Below, in pieces: positions 7,871 through 14,284 of a DNA stretch of 14,324 nt (its first letter is position 1; the number at the start of each line of letters is the position of its first letter). The notes beneath the pieces were generated by a model. The model searched no databases and had not been told where the DNA came from. It saw only the letters and a list, made by a program, of their open reading frames with translations. The stretch lies in the NCBI GenBank assembly GCA_964623915.1, contig CAZUVQ010000043.1, positions 1 to 14,324 on the forward strand, given 5' to 3'. The stretch is from CAZUVQ01 sp964623915 (lineage in GTDB: Bacteria > Bacillota > Clostridia > UMGS1883 > UMGS1540). A program made the translations under genes and the position numbers.

Positions 7871-7899
7871 TTGACAAGAATAGCAAAAAGTGGTATCTT
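7871..7899 (+). promoter_or_regulatory. SigA-type promoter of the hrcA-grpE-dnaK-dnaJ operon
   Basis: TTGACA (7871-7876), a 17-base spacer and TATCTT (7894-7899) form a near-consensus vegetative promoter. The start of transcription should be near 7906, so the CIRCE element lies at the very 5' end of the transcript. This is the usual layout of HrcA-controlled class I heat-shock operons in Gram-positive bacteria. Confidence 0.9.
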
Positions 7900-7909
7900 A
7901 TTAGTTAGA

Positions 7910-7936
7910 TTGGCACTCTCAAGGTGAGAGTGCTAA
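7910..7936 (+). promoter_or_regulatory. CIRCE operator, binding site of HrcA
   Basis: TTGGCACTC (7910-7918), nine spacer bases and GAGTGCTAA (7928-7936) match the CIRCE consensus TTAGCACTC-N9-GAGTGCTAA with a single change (A to G at 7912). It sits between the promoter and the hrcA ribosome binding site GAGGTG (7941-7946). HrcA dimers bind it and repress the operon until heat or misfolded protein titrates the GroE chaperonin that HrcA needs to stay active (established for the family). Confidence 0.97.
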
Positions 7937-7952
7937 CAAAGAGGTGAAATAA

Positions 7953-8993
7953 ATGGAGCTGTGTGACAGAAAAAAGAAAATTCTGCAGGCCATTGTTGAT
8001 GATTACATCAAAACAGCAGAACCTATTGGCTCCCGTACTATTGCGAAAAGAAATGGAATTAATTTAAGTTCTGCTACAATTCGCAACGAAATGGCTGATC
8101 TTGAGGAAATGGGATATTTAGAGAAGCCGCATACCTCAGCGGGGCGTGTTCCTTCTGTGCTCGGATACAGGTTTTATGTAAACAGGCTGATGCAGAAAAG
8201 GTGCCTGACAGATGAAGAAATCATAAGGCTTCGGGAAGCCATGGAAATTCGCATAAGAGAGGTTGATGAAATTATTGCAGAAACCTCAGAAATCGTGTCA
8301 AGGCTTACAGAGTATACTGTTATCGCAACTGCGCCGAGGTCACAAAATCCAGTTATACGCGGAATTAAATTGCTGCCCATCGGAGATAATCATACTCTTT
8401 TAGCCGTAATAACAAATGTTGGAACTGTTAAAAATGCATGCATTGAAATGACAGAAAGGTTGCATGATGATTATGTTTACTCATGTTCAGCTGCCCTTTC
8501 TGATGTTCTTACCGGAAAATCACCATATGATTTGACACAGGAACAGTTTGTATTAATAAAGCAAAGCTTTGCCAAATGTCCTGGTCTATTTAAAACGATA
8601 ATATCTTACTTGTTTGATTGGTTTGATTTAAACAGTAAAAGAGGTATTTACAGGGGCGGCATTCTCAATATGTTTAATCATCCTGAATATAAGGATATAG
8701 AGCGTGCAAAGGAAGTGATAAGGTTTCTGGATGACAGAGATAACATAAAGAACATAATGGATGATAATACCAGATGTGACACCGTAAAGATTACTATAGG
8801 TGACGAAAACGAAGCAGAGGCTTTGCGTGAATGCAGCATTGTTGTTGCAAATTATAACGGTTTTGAAAATATGTACGGCAGAATTGGCATTATAGGGCCT
8901 ATGAGAATGGATTATGCAAGAATTATTTCATCTCTTGAGGTAGTAACAGAAAATCTTAACAGGCTAATAAATAAAATGTACTTTGACGAATAG
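7953..8993 (+). CDS. hrcA: Heat-inducible transcription repressor HrcA
   Basis: HrcA represses CIRCE-bearing heat-shock genes, including its own operon. At 346 residues it is normal length. The N-terminal winged helix-turn-helix is clear: 'ILQAIVDDYIKTAEPIGSRT' (10-29) and 'SSATIRNEMADLEEMGYLEK' (39-58), followed by 'PHTSAGRVPSVLGYRFYV' (59-76), the HrcA signature. The rest is the GAF-like dimerisation and insertion region, with the C-terminal 'GRIGIIGPMRMDYARIISSL' typical of the family. ATG 7953 has GAGGTG 6 bases upstream. Its operator lies just upstream, giving autoregulation. Its TAG stop overlaps the AGGAGG of grpE, so the two genes are tightly coupled. groES/groEL, the other usual CIRCE operon, are not in this window. 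Confidence 0.97.
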   Translation: MELCDRKKKILQAIVDDYIKTAEPIGSRTIAKRNGINLSSATIRNEMADLEEMGYLEKPHTSAGRVPSVLGYRFYVNRLMQKRCLTDEEIIRLREAMEIRIREVDEIIAETSEIVSRLTEYTVIATAPRSQNPVIRGIKLLPIGDNHTLLAVITNVGTVKNACIEMTERLHDDYVYSCSAALSDVLTGKSPYDLTQEQFVLIKQSFAKCPGLFKTIISYLFDWFDLNSKRGIYRGGILNMFNHPEYKDIERAKEVIRFLDDRDNIKNIMDDNTRCDTVKITIGDENEAEALRECSIVVANYNGFENMYGRIGIIGPMRMDYARIISSLEVVTENLNRLINKMYFDE

Positions 8994-9004
8994 GAGGGCA
9001 TACA

Positions 9005-9577
9005 ATGGCTGATAGTAAGAAAAAAAATAAGATGGATGAAGAACATATTAAAAATGAGGCTTCGGAAGAACAAACTGTAGAAAACGAGGCCTGTGAAGCA
9101 GAAGGAAAAGAAGAAACTAACCTTGAAAATGAAGAGGCAACGGGGCCTGTGGATAAGCTTGATGAGATTACTGACAAATATTTAAGGTTGTCAGCGGAAT
9201 TTGACAATTATAGAAAGAGAACCATAAAAGAAAAGGACAGTATGTTTACGGACGGAAAGGCACATTGTGCAGCAGCGTTTCTTCCGCTTATGGACAATCT
9301 TGACAGGGCAATCATTTCAGCGAGAACAGAAACAAACCCCAAAAGTGTGCTTGAGGGTATGGAAATGATTTTAAAACAGCTCTATGATATATTGAAAAGC
9401 CTTGAAATTGAGGAAATCCCCGCAAAGGGTGAGGAGTTTGACCCCGAATGCCACAATGCGGTTATGCATATAGAAGATGAAACAATTGATACCAATACAG
9501 TGGTTGAGGAATTCCAAAAGGGTTATATAATGAATGGAAGAGTTCTTCGTCACAGCATGGTAAAGGTTGCCAACTAA
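9005..9577 (+). CDS. grpE: Nucleotide exchange factor GrpE
   Basis: GrpE forms a dimer that speeds release of ADP from DnaK and acts as a thermosensor. It has 190 residues, in the usual range. Residues 1-48 are highly charged and glutamate-rich, expected to be disordered. Residues about 50-90 ('LDEITDKYLRLSAEFDNYRK') are the coiled-coil helix. A four-helix region follows, with 'PLMDNLDRAI' (94-103). The beta domain that contacts DnaK contains 'GEEFDPECHNAV' (142-153) and ends in 'GYIMNGRVLRHSMVKVAN' (173-190), the family signature. ATG 9005 is preceded by AGGAGG (8992-8997) with a 7-base spacer. It sits in the standard place between hrcA and dnaK, 32 bases before dnaK. Confidence 0.97.
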   Translation: MADSKKKNKMDEEHIKNEASEEQTVENEACEAEGKEETNLENEEATGPVDKLDEITDKYLRLSAEFDNYRKRTIKEKDSMFTDGKAHCAAAFLPLMDNLDRAIISARTETNPKSVLEGMEMILKQLYDILKSLEIEEIPAKGEEFDPECHNAVMHIEDETIDTNTVVEEFQKGYIMNGRVLRHSMVKVAN

Positions 9578-9609
9578 TTTAGTTTAATTATTAGAAAGGA
9601 TGATATATT

Positions 9610-11439
9610 ATGGCAAAAATTATAGGTATTGACTTAGGTACTACAAACTCCTGTGTTGCAGTAATGGAGGGCGGTGAGCCTACTGTTATAGCTAACGCAG
9701 AGGGTGCGAGAACAACCCCATCGGTTGTTGCTTTTACAAAGGCAGGCGAACGCCTTGTGGGGCAGGTTGCCAAAAGGCAGGCAATTACAAACCCTGACAG
9801 AACTATTAGTTCTATTAAAAGAGATATGGGAACTGACAAGAAAATTTCAATAGACGATAAGAATTATACTCCTCAGGAAATTTCTGCAATGATTTTGCAG
9901 AAGCTAAAACAGGACGCTGAAAGTTATGTAGGTGAAAAAATAACACAGGCTGTTATTACTGTTCCGGCTTATTTTTCCGATGCCCAACGCCAGGCCACAA
10001 AGGATGCAGGCAAAATAGCCGGTCTTGAGGTTCTTCGTATTATAAATGAGCCGACAGCTGCATCATTAGCTTACGGCATGGATAAAGACAAGGACCAGAA
10101 GATAATGGTTTATGACCTTGGCGGAGGTACATTTGACGTATCTATAATGGAAATCGGAGACGGTGTTTTTGAAGTTCTTGCAACAAGCGGCAACAACCGT
10201 CTTGGCGGCGATGACTTTGATGACAGGGTAATCAAATGGATTTGTGAGGAATTCAAAAAAGAAAATGGTGTAGACCTTACAGCTGACAAGATGGCTATGC
10301 AGAGATTGAAGGAAGCCGCAGAAAAAGCAAAAGTTGAGCTTTCAGGTGTAACAACATCAAACATAAATCTCCCGTTTATTACTGCAGATGCCACAGGACC
10401 TAAGCATCTTGACTTGACTTTGACAAGGGCAAAATTCAATGAGTTGACCGCTGATCTTGTCGAATCCACAATGGTGCCTGCAAGAAATGCCATGAAAGAT
10501 GCCGGCCTTTCCTCAGGTGAATTAGACAGGGTTTTGCTTGTAGGTGGTTCCAGCCGTATTCCGGCCGTATATGATGCAGTAAAAAACCTCACAGGCAAAG
10601 AACCTCATAAGGGAATAAATCCTGATGAATGTGTAGCTTTAGGTGCTGCCATACAGGCGGGTGTTCTTTCAGGTGATGTTGAAGATCTTGTTTTGCTCGA
10701 TGTTACTCCTTTATCACTTGGTATAGAAACAATGGGCGGTGTATTCACAAGGCTTATTGACAGGAACACAACAATTCCCACAAAGAAAAGCCAGATATTC
10801 TCAACTGCCGCAGACGGGCAGACAAGTGTTGAGGTTCATGTTCTTCAGGGTGAACGTGAAATGGCGGCATATAATAAAACTTTGGGTAAATTTTCTCTGA
10901 CAGGTATTCCGTCAGCTCCGAGAGGTGTGCCTCAGATTGAGGTTACTTTTGATATTGATGCAAACGGTATTGTTCATGTGTCGGCAAAGGATTTAGGATC
11001 TGGAAATGCACAGGATATAACAATTGCCGCTTCCACAAATCTTTCCGATGATGAAATCGAAAAGGCTGTCAAGGAAGCCGAACAGCATGCCGCAGATGAC
11101 AAAAAGAAAAAAGAAGAGGTTGAAATTCGCAATCAGGGTGATCAGCTTGTTTATCAGACGGAAAAAACAATGACAGATTTAGGCGACAAGCTTGAAGCTG
11201 CGGACAAAGCAGCAGTTGACCCATTGATTGAAAACTTGAAGAACGCACTAAAAGGCACAGATACAGATGCAATTAAGGCAGCTACCGAAGCGTTAAACCA
11301 GAAATTTTACGAGGTATCTGCAAAGCTTTATCAGAATGCAAATCCACAGGGCAACCCAGTAGGTGAAGAGGGGGCACAAGGACCCGATGGCGCATATGAT
11401 GCTGACTATAAGGTAGTTGACGAAGAAGAAAATAAATAA
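9610..11439 (+). CDS. dnaK: Molecular chaperone DnaK (Hsp70)
   Basis: This ATP-driven chaperone binds exposed hydrophobic peptides and works with DnaJ and GrpE. It has 609 residues, typical for Firmicutes. The nucleotide-binding domain shows 'GIDLGTTNSCVAV' (6-18), 'DLGGGTFDVS' (169-178) and 'LVGGSSRIPAV' (310-320). The interdomain linker is 'DLVLLDVTPLSLGIETMGG' (359-377), followed by the substrate-binding domain and helical lid. The tail 'DADYKVVDEEENK' is the acidic C-terminal end. It lacks the extra segment that Gram-negative DnaK carries after about residue 75 ('RDMGTDKKISIDDKNYTPQE' is directly joined), which supports a Gram-positive origin. ATG 9610 has AAAGGA upstream. It is expressed from the hrcA promoter; no separate promoter was seen. 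Confidence 0.99.
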   Translation: MAKIIGIDLGTTNSCVAVMEGGEPTVIANAEGARTTPSVVAFTKAGERLVGQVAKRQAITNPDRTISSIKRDMGTDKKISIDDKNYTPQEISAMILQKLKQDAESYVGEKITQAVITVPAYFSDAQRQATKDAGKIAGLEVLRIINEPTAASLAYGMDKDKDQKIMVYDLGGGTFDVSIMEIGDGVFEVLATSGNNRLGGDDFDDRVIKWICEEFKKENGVDLTADKMAMQRLKEAAEKAKVELSGVTTSNINLPFITADATGPKHLDLTLTRAKFNELTADLVESTMVPARNAMKDAGLSSGELDRVLLVGGSSRIPAVYDAVKNLTGKEPHKGINPDECVALGAAIQAGVLSGDVEDLVLLDVTPLSLGIETMGGVFTRLIDRNTTIPTKKSQIFSTAADGQTSVEVHVLQGEREMAAYNKTLGKFSLTGIPSAPRGVPQIEVTFDIDANGIVHVSAKDLGSGNAQDITIAASTNLSDDEIEKAVKEAEQHAADDKKKKEEVEIRNQGDQLVYQTEKTMTDLGDKLEAADKAAVDPLIENLKNALKGTDTDAIKAATEALNQKFYEVSAKLYQNANPQGNPVGEEGAQGPDGAYDADYKVVDEEENK

Positions 11440-11451
11440 TTAGACATTAAA

Positions 11452-11484
11452 ACAGAGACAGGCGGTAAAGCAACCTGTCTCTGT
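11452..11484 (+). other. 11-bp perfect hairpin between dnaK and dnaJ
   Basis: ACAGAGACAGG (11452-11462) pairs perfectly with CCTGTCTCTGT (11474-11484) around an 11-base loop. Only CTTTG follows, so it is not a good intrinsic terminator. It ends 4 bases before the GAGG that is the dnaJ ribosome binding site. It may stabilise upstream dnaK mRNA, partly terminate, or limit dnaJ translation so that DnaK exceeds DnaJ. The hairpin is seen; the function is inferred. Confidence 0.7.
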
Positions 11485-11501
11485 CTTTGAGGAAAGTGTA
11501 T

Positions 11502-12623
11502 ATGGATAAAAGAGATTATTATGAGGTATTAGGTACTTCAAAAAATGCTACTGATGATGAGATAAAAAAAGCATATCGGAAAATGGCAAAAAAGTATCAT
11601 CCAGACCTTAATAAGGATAACAAAGAGGCGGAAGCCAAGTTTAAGGAAGTGGGAGAAGCTTACGAAGTGCTTTCGGACAGTGATAAAAGAGCAAGGTATG
11701 ACCAGTTCGGACACGCGGCATTTGACCAGAGCCAAGGCGGAGGATATGGTGCCGGCGGGTTTGGTTTTGACGGCTTTGATGTGGGCGATATTTTTGAATC
11801 ATTTTTTGGTGGCGGATTTGGGGGCGGCAGAAGAAGTACCAATACGGCACAGAGGGGTTCAAATGTCGGCTACAATATTACTATTTCATTCAGCGAGGCG
11901 GCTTTTGGCGTAAATAAAAAAATAAATATTACAAAACTTGAAGAGTGTGAAGTTTGTCACGGAAACGGTGCCAAGCCCGGCACATCACCTGAAACATGTC
12001 CCACCTGTCATGGGACAGGGCAGATAAGAAGCGGCAGCGGATTTTTTATCACACAGCGCACTTGCGATAAATGCCGCGGTGTAGGAAAAGTTATAAAAAA
12101 TCCGTGTGAGGGCTGCAAAGGGGCAGGGCAAAAAAGAAAAAACCGTACAATTGACGTCAATATCCCTGCCGGTATAGATAACGGCCAGAGAATTTCTGTT
12201 CGTGGACAGGGCAATGCCGGTAAAAACGGCGGCCCGGCAGGCGATGTTATCATAACAGTTAGTGTTGCTATGCATCCTATATTTGTAAGGCGCGGTGTCA
12301 ATGTTCAATGTGAAATACCGGTTACCTTTACGGAGGCTGCACTGGGAGCAGAGCTTGAAGTGCCTACACTTGACGGAAAAGTGAAATTTAATATCCCCGA
12401 GGGAACTCAGAACGGGGATGTTTTCAGGTTGCGTGGAAAAGGGATAACACAACTTGGCAGTAAAGCAAGGGGTGACCAGCTTATCACAATCAAGGTAGAG
12501 GTTCCAAAGAATCTTACTTCCAAGCAGAAAGAAATACTCAGCGCATTTGCAGAGGAAACCGGTGAAAAGAACAACCGTGAAAAAAAGAAGTTTGCCGATA
12601 AGATTAAGAATTTATTTCAATGA
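11502..12623 (+). CDS. dnaJ: Chaperone protein DnaJ (Hsp40, type I)
   Basis: DnaJ delivers substrates to DnaK and stimulates its ATPase. It has 373 residues from ATG 11502, which gives the standard 'MDKRDYYEVLG'. The TTG at 11487 would add 5 atypical residues. The J domain (1-70) contains the essential 'HPD' at 33-35. A Gly/Phe-rich linker (79-109) follows. The zinc-binding domain has four CXXC repeats, at 149-152, 166-169, 188-191 and 202-205, each with the typical CXXCXGXG form. The two C-terminal beta domains end in 'FADKIKNLFQ'. All type I DnaJ features are intact. GAGG (11489-11492) is 9 bases upstream. The last codons lie inside an inverted repeat that runs into the recA promoter. Confidence 0.98.
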   Translation: MDKRDYYEVLGTSKNATDDEIKKAYRKMAKKYHPDLNKDNKEAEAKFKEVGEAYEVLSDSDKRARYDQFGHAAFDQSQGGGYGAGGFGFDGFDVGDIFESFFGGGFGGGRRSTNTAQRGSNVGYNITISFSEAAFGVNKKINITKLEECEVCHGNGAKPGTSPETCPTCHGTGQIRSGSGFFITQRTCDKCRGVGKVIKNPCEGCKGAGQKRKNRTIDVNIPAGIDNGQRISVRGQGNAGKNGGPAGDVIITVSVAMHPIFVRRGVNVQCEIPVTFTEAALGAELEVPTLDGKVKFNIPEGTQNGDVFRLRGKGITQLGSKARGDQLITIKVEVPKNLTSKQKEILSAFAEETGEKNNREKKKFADKIKNLFQ

Positions 12624-12647
12624 TTTCGATTGACATTGAAATAAATT
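12609..12647. repeat. 14-bp perfect inverted repeat spanning the dnaJ stop codon
   Basis: AATTTATTTCAATG (12609-12622) and CATTGAAATAAATT (12634-12647) are perfect inverted copies around an 11-base loop. The left arm encodes the last DnaJ residues and enters the TGA stop. The right arm runs into the recA promoter spacer and shares two bases with its -35. The stem is AT-rich and no T-run follows, so it is at best a weak terminator. It could separate the heat-shock operon from recA or bind a symmetric protein. Confidence 0.7.
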
Positions 12648-12658
12648 TAATATACAAT
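12630..12658 (+). promoter_or_regulatory. SigA-type promoter of recA
   Basis: TTGACA (12630-12635) and TACAAT (12653-12658) are 17 bases apart, a near-perfect vegetative promoter. Transcription would start near 12665, giving a leader of about 20 bases with AGGAGG at 12676-12681. No Gram-positive SOS box (GAAC-N4-GTTC type) is visible in or around it. recA can therefore be transcribed independently of the heat-shock operon, with possible additional read-through. Confidence 0.85.
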
Positions 12659-12687
12659 AGATGCATACTATACATAGGAGGTCGGTC

Positions 12688-13716
12688 ATGGACGAGAAGA
12701 AAAAAGCTTTGGAACTCGCAATGAATCAGATAGAAAAACAGTTCGGTAAAGGCGCCGTAATGAAACTCGGCGAAAATTTACACTTAAATATTGAAACTAT
12801 TCCTACCGGTTGTTTGAGCCTTGACATAGCTCTTGGCATCGGCGGTGTTCCAAGGGGTCGTATTGTTGAAATATTCGGGCCTGAATCCTCGGGTAAAACA
12901 ACAGTTGCGTTGCATATATTAGCCGAAGCACAGAGAAACGGCGGCGAGGTGGCTTTTATTGATGCGGAACATGCTCTTGACCCTGTGTATGCGAAAAACT
13001 TAGGTGTTGATGTTGACAGTCTTTTGGTTTCTCAGCCCGATACAGGCGAGCAGGCGCTTGAAATTGCAGAAGCTCTTGTACGCAGTGGAGCAATTGATGT
13101 TGTTGTTGTTGACTCTGTGGCAGCACTCGTGCCCAAGGCGGAGATTGACGGCGAAATGGGGGACTCACATGTGGGTCTTCATGCAAGGCTTATGTCACAA
13201 GCTCTGCGCAAGCTGGCAGGAGTTATAAGTAAATCCAACACAACAGCTATATTTATAAATCAGCTTCGTGAGAAGGTAGGAGTAATATACGGCAACCCGG
13301 AGGTAACCACAGGTGGTAGGGCACTGAAATTTTATTCCTCAGTCCGTCTTGAAGTTAGACGAATTGAAGGAATTAAATCAGGAACCGAATTAATCGGAAA
13401 CAGAACACGAATCAAGGTAGTTAAAAATAAAGTTGCACCACCATTTAAAGAAGCGGAATGCGATATAATTTACGGTCGCGGTATTTCCAAGGAAGGTTGC
13501 ATTTTAGATTCTGCAGTACATTACGGATTGGTTCAGAAAAGCGGTGCTTGGTTCTCAATGGGAGAAACAAGGATAGGTCAGGGCAGGGAGAATGCTAAAA
13601 AGTACCTTCTTGAAAACCCTGAATTAATGGTTGAGTTGGATGCATCGGTTCGGAAAAAGCTGAAAGAACCTATTGAAGTAAAAGTTGAAGTAAAAGAGGA
13701 AATGACAAAAGAATAA
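12688..13716 (+). CDS. recA: Recombinase A
   Basis: RecA forms ATP-dependent filaments on single-stranded DNA for strand exchange and triggers LexA self-cleavage. It has 342 residues, near the family norm (~345-355). Landmarks are 'MNQIEKQFGKGAVMKLG' (12-28), Walker A 'GPESSGKT' (64-71), 'DAEHALDP' (92-99) with the catalytic glutamate, Walker B-like 'DVVVVDSVAALVPK' (137-150), the DNA-binding loops around 'EIDGEMGDSHVG' (152-163) and 'GNPEVTTGGRALKFYSS' (202-218), and 'NQLREKVGV' (191-199). The C-terminal tail is short and charged. ATG 12688 has AGGAGG 6 bases upstream, so the longer upstream start at 12661 is rejected. recA is not followed by recX. Instead a recombinase remnant begins 10 bases after its stop. 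Confidence 0.98.
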   Translation: MDEKKKALELAMNQIEKQFGKGAVMKLGENLHLNIETIPTGCLSLDIALGIGGVPRGRIVEIFGPESSGKTTVALHILAEAQRNGGEVAFIDAEHALDPVYAKNLGVDVDSLLVSQPDTGEQALEIAEALVRSGAIDVVVVDSVAALVPKAEIDGEMGDSHVGLHARLMSQALRKLAGVISKSNTTAIFINQLREKVGVIYGNPEVTTGGRALKFYSSVRLEVRRIEGIKSGTELIGNRTRIKVVKNKVAPPFKEAECDIIYGRGISKEGCILDSAVHYGLVQKSGAWFSMGETRIGQGRENAKKYLLENPELMVELDASVRKKLKEPIEVKVEVKEEMTKE

Positions 13717-13726
13717 AGAAACTGAA

Positions 13727-13897
13727 ATGCTATCCCGAAGTAAGGTTATCGAAATTTTCATTAAAAACATTGAAAACAGAAATGCCATAAACGATTGGGA
13801 TGAGGAACTTTGGGCGGATACGGTTGAAAGCGTAACAGTTGGGCTTGACGGCAAATTTACCTTTAAGTTTAAAAACGGTAGTGAAATTATTACATAA
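13727..13897 (+). pseudogene. C-terminal remnant of a large serine recombinase
   Basis: A 56-codon frame from ATG 13727 to TAA 13897 contains 'NDWDEELWADTVESVTVGLD' (22-41) and 'FTFKFKNGSEI' (44-54). This is the pattern that ends many clostridial large serine site-specific recombinases ('...FDEELW..LV..VTVY.DG...F.FK.G.EI'). The catalytic resolvase domain, the recombinase domain and the zinc ribbon are all missing. No good ribosome binding site precedes it, and the upstream frame closes at 13703 inside recA. It is therefore most likely a scar of an integrated element or its attachment event beside recA and not a working gene. Identification rests on family pattern from memory. A small independent protein is possible but less likely. 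Confidence 0.65.
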
Positions 13898-13899
13898 AA

Positions 13900-13931
13900 C
13901 GGTTTGCATTAAATGTGTAAGCCGCTTTTTT
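13900..13931 (+). terminator. Rho-independent terminator after recA and the recombinase remnant
   Basis: CGGTTTGCA (13900-13908) pairs with TGTAAGCCG (13916-13924) in a 9-bp stem with two G-T pairs and a 7-base loop, followed by six T (13926-13931). It lies 2 bases after the recombinase remnant and probably came with that element, but now it would end recA transcription. Confidence 0.85.
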
Positions 13932-13984
13932 ATGCCAAAAAATAGTAATTATTAAATTTTGCACCGAAAACTGTTAATGTAAAG

Positions 13985-14022
13985 TGAAAAACCAGCCAGC
14001 GTTTTAATTGAAAAACCAGCCA
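13985..14022 (+). mobile_element. Tandem 14-base repeats, possible end of an IS21-like insertion sequence
   Basis: TGAAAAACCAGCCA occurs exactly twice, at 13985-13998 and 14009-14022, with a 24-base period. Multiple short direct repeats of this kind near a 'TGT' end are characteristic of IS21-family termini, and a TGTAAAG lies just upstream. No istA or istB coding sequence follows; a methyltransferase fragment begins within tens of bases. If this is an IS end, it is a decayed or truncated one. The repeats are seen directly; the IS family is a guess. Confidence 0.4.
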
Positions 14023-14284
14023 TTATGGGTATGAAATTTGCCTTTCCGATTATAAATTCCCTCAGCAACAACAGATTGAGGAAGGCAAAGCGGTTGTAGA
14101 GCGAGTGGCGGTCGAGAATTATCAACATAGCGGCTACCGTGAAAGCAACACGGCGGGAACACTTAAATCTACGGGTGGCACGAACGGTGGCGGCTCTGAA
14201 AGCGTAATTGTCGAGAGCCGCTATGTCGTTCGCAGACTTATGTCGATTAGGCTATTATACAGCCAATTTAACAAGCAGCAATGA
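14012..14284 (+). pseudogene. Truncated phage-type DNA (cytosine-5) methyltransferase fragment
   Basis: A 90-codon open frame without a sensible start codon contains 'ENYQHSGYRESNTAGTLKST' (35-54), 'GGTNGGGSESVIV' (55-67) and 'YVVRRL' (71-76). In phage and plasmid Dcm-like enzymes the part between the catalytic half and the C-terminal conserved motif reads 'YRE...GTL...GG..GGGSE.LVV...VRRLTP.EC.RLQGFP'. Here the match stops exactly after 'VRRL', where 'TP.EC' should follow, and the frame closes 14 codons later. The catalytic Pro-Cys motif is absent. Bases about 14075-14235 are visibly richer in G and C than the recA side. It is a non-functional fragment of a transferred gene, truncated on both sides. 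The assignment is by pattern and not by alignment. Confidence 0.55.

Noticed and set aside
9591..11272. Long minus-strand frames opposite dnaK, and similar frames opposite dnaJ and carB
   Set aside because: They have no ribosome binding sites, no recognisable domains, and lie wholly opposite strongly conserved genes; they are shadows of codon bias.
11487..11501. TTG start extending DnaJ by five residues
   Set aside because: It would leave the GAGG ribosome binding site inside the gene and gives an N-terminus unlike the standard 'MDKRDYYEVLG'.
12569..12580. GAACAACCGTGA in dnaJ as an SOS/LexA box for recA
   Set aside because: Two mismatches in the right half-site, inside dnaJ coding sequence, and about 60 bases upstream of the recA -35.
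13985..14022. The tandem repeats as the start of a CRISPR array
   Set aside because: Only two 14-base units with a 10-base gap; CRISPR repeats and spacers are much longer and no cas genes are present.
14033..14100. Short frame from ATG in the repeat zone (MKFAFPIINSLSNN...) as a small gene
   Set aside because: It overlaps the methyltransferase-like frame, ends after about 20 codons and shows no recognisable pattern.
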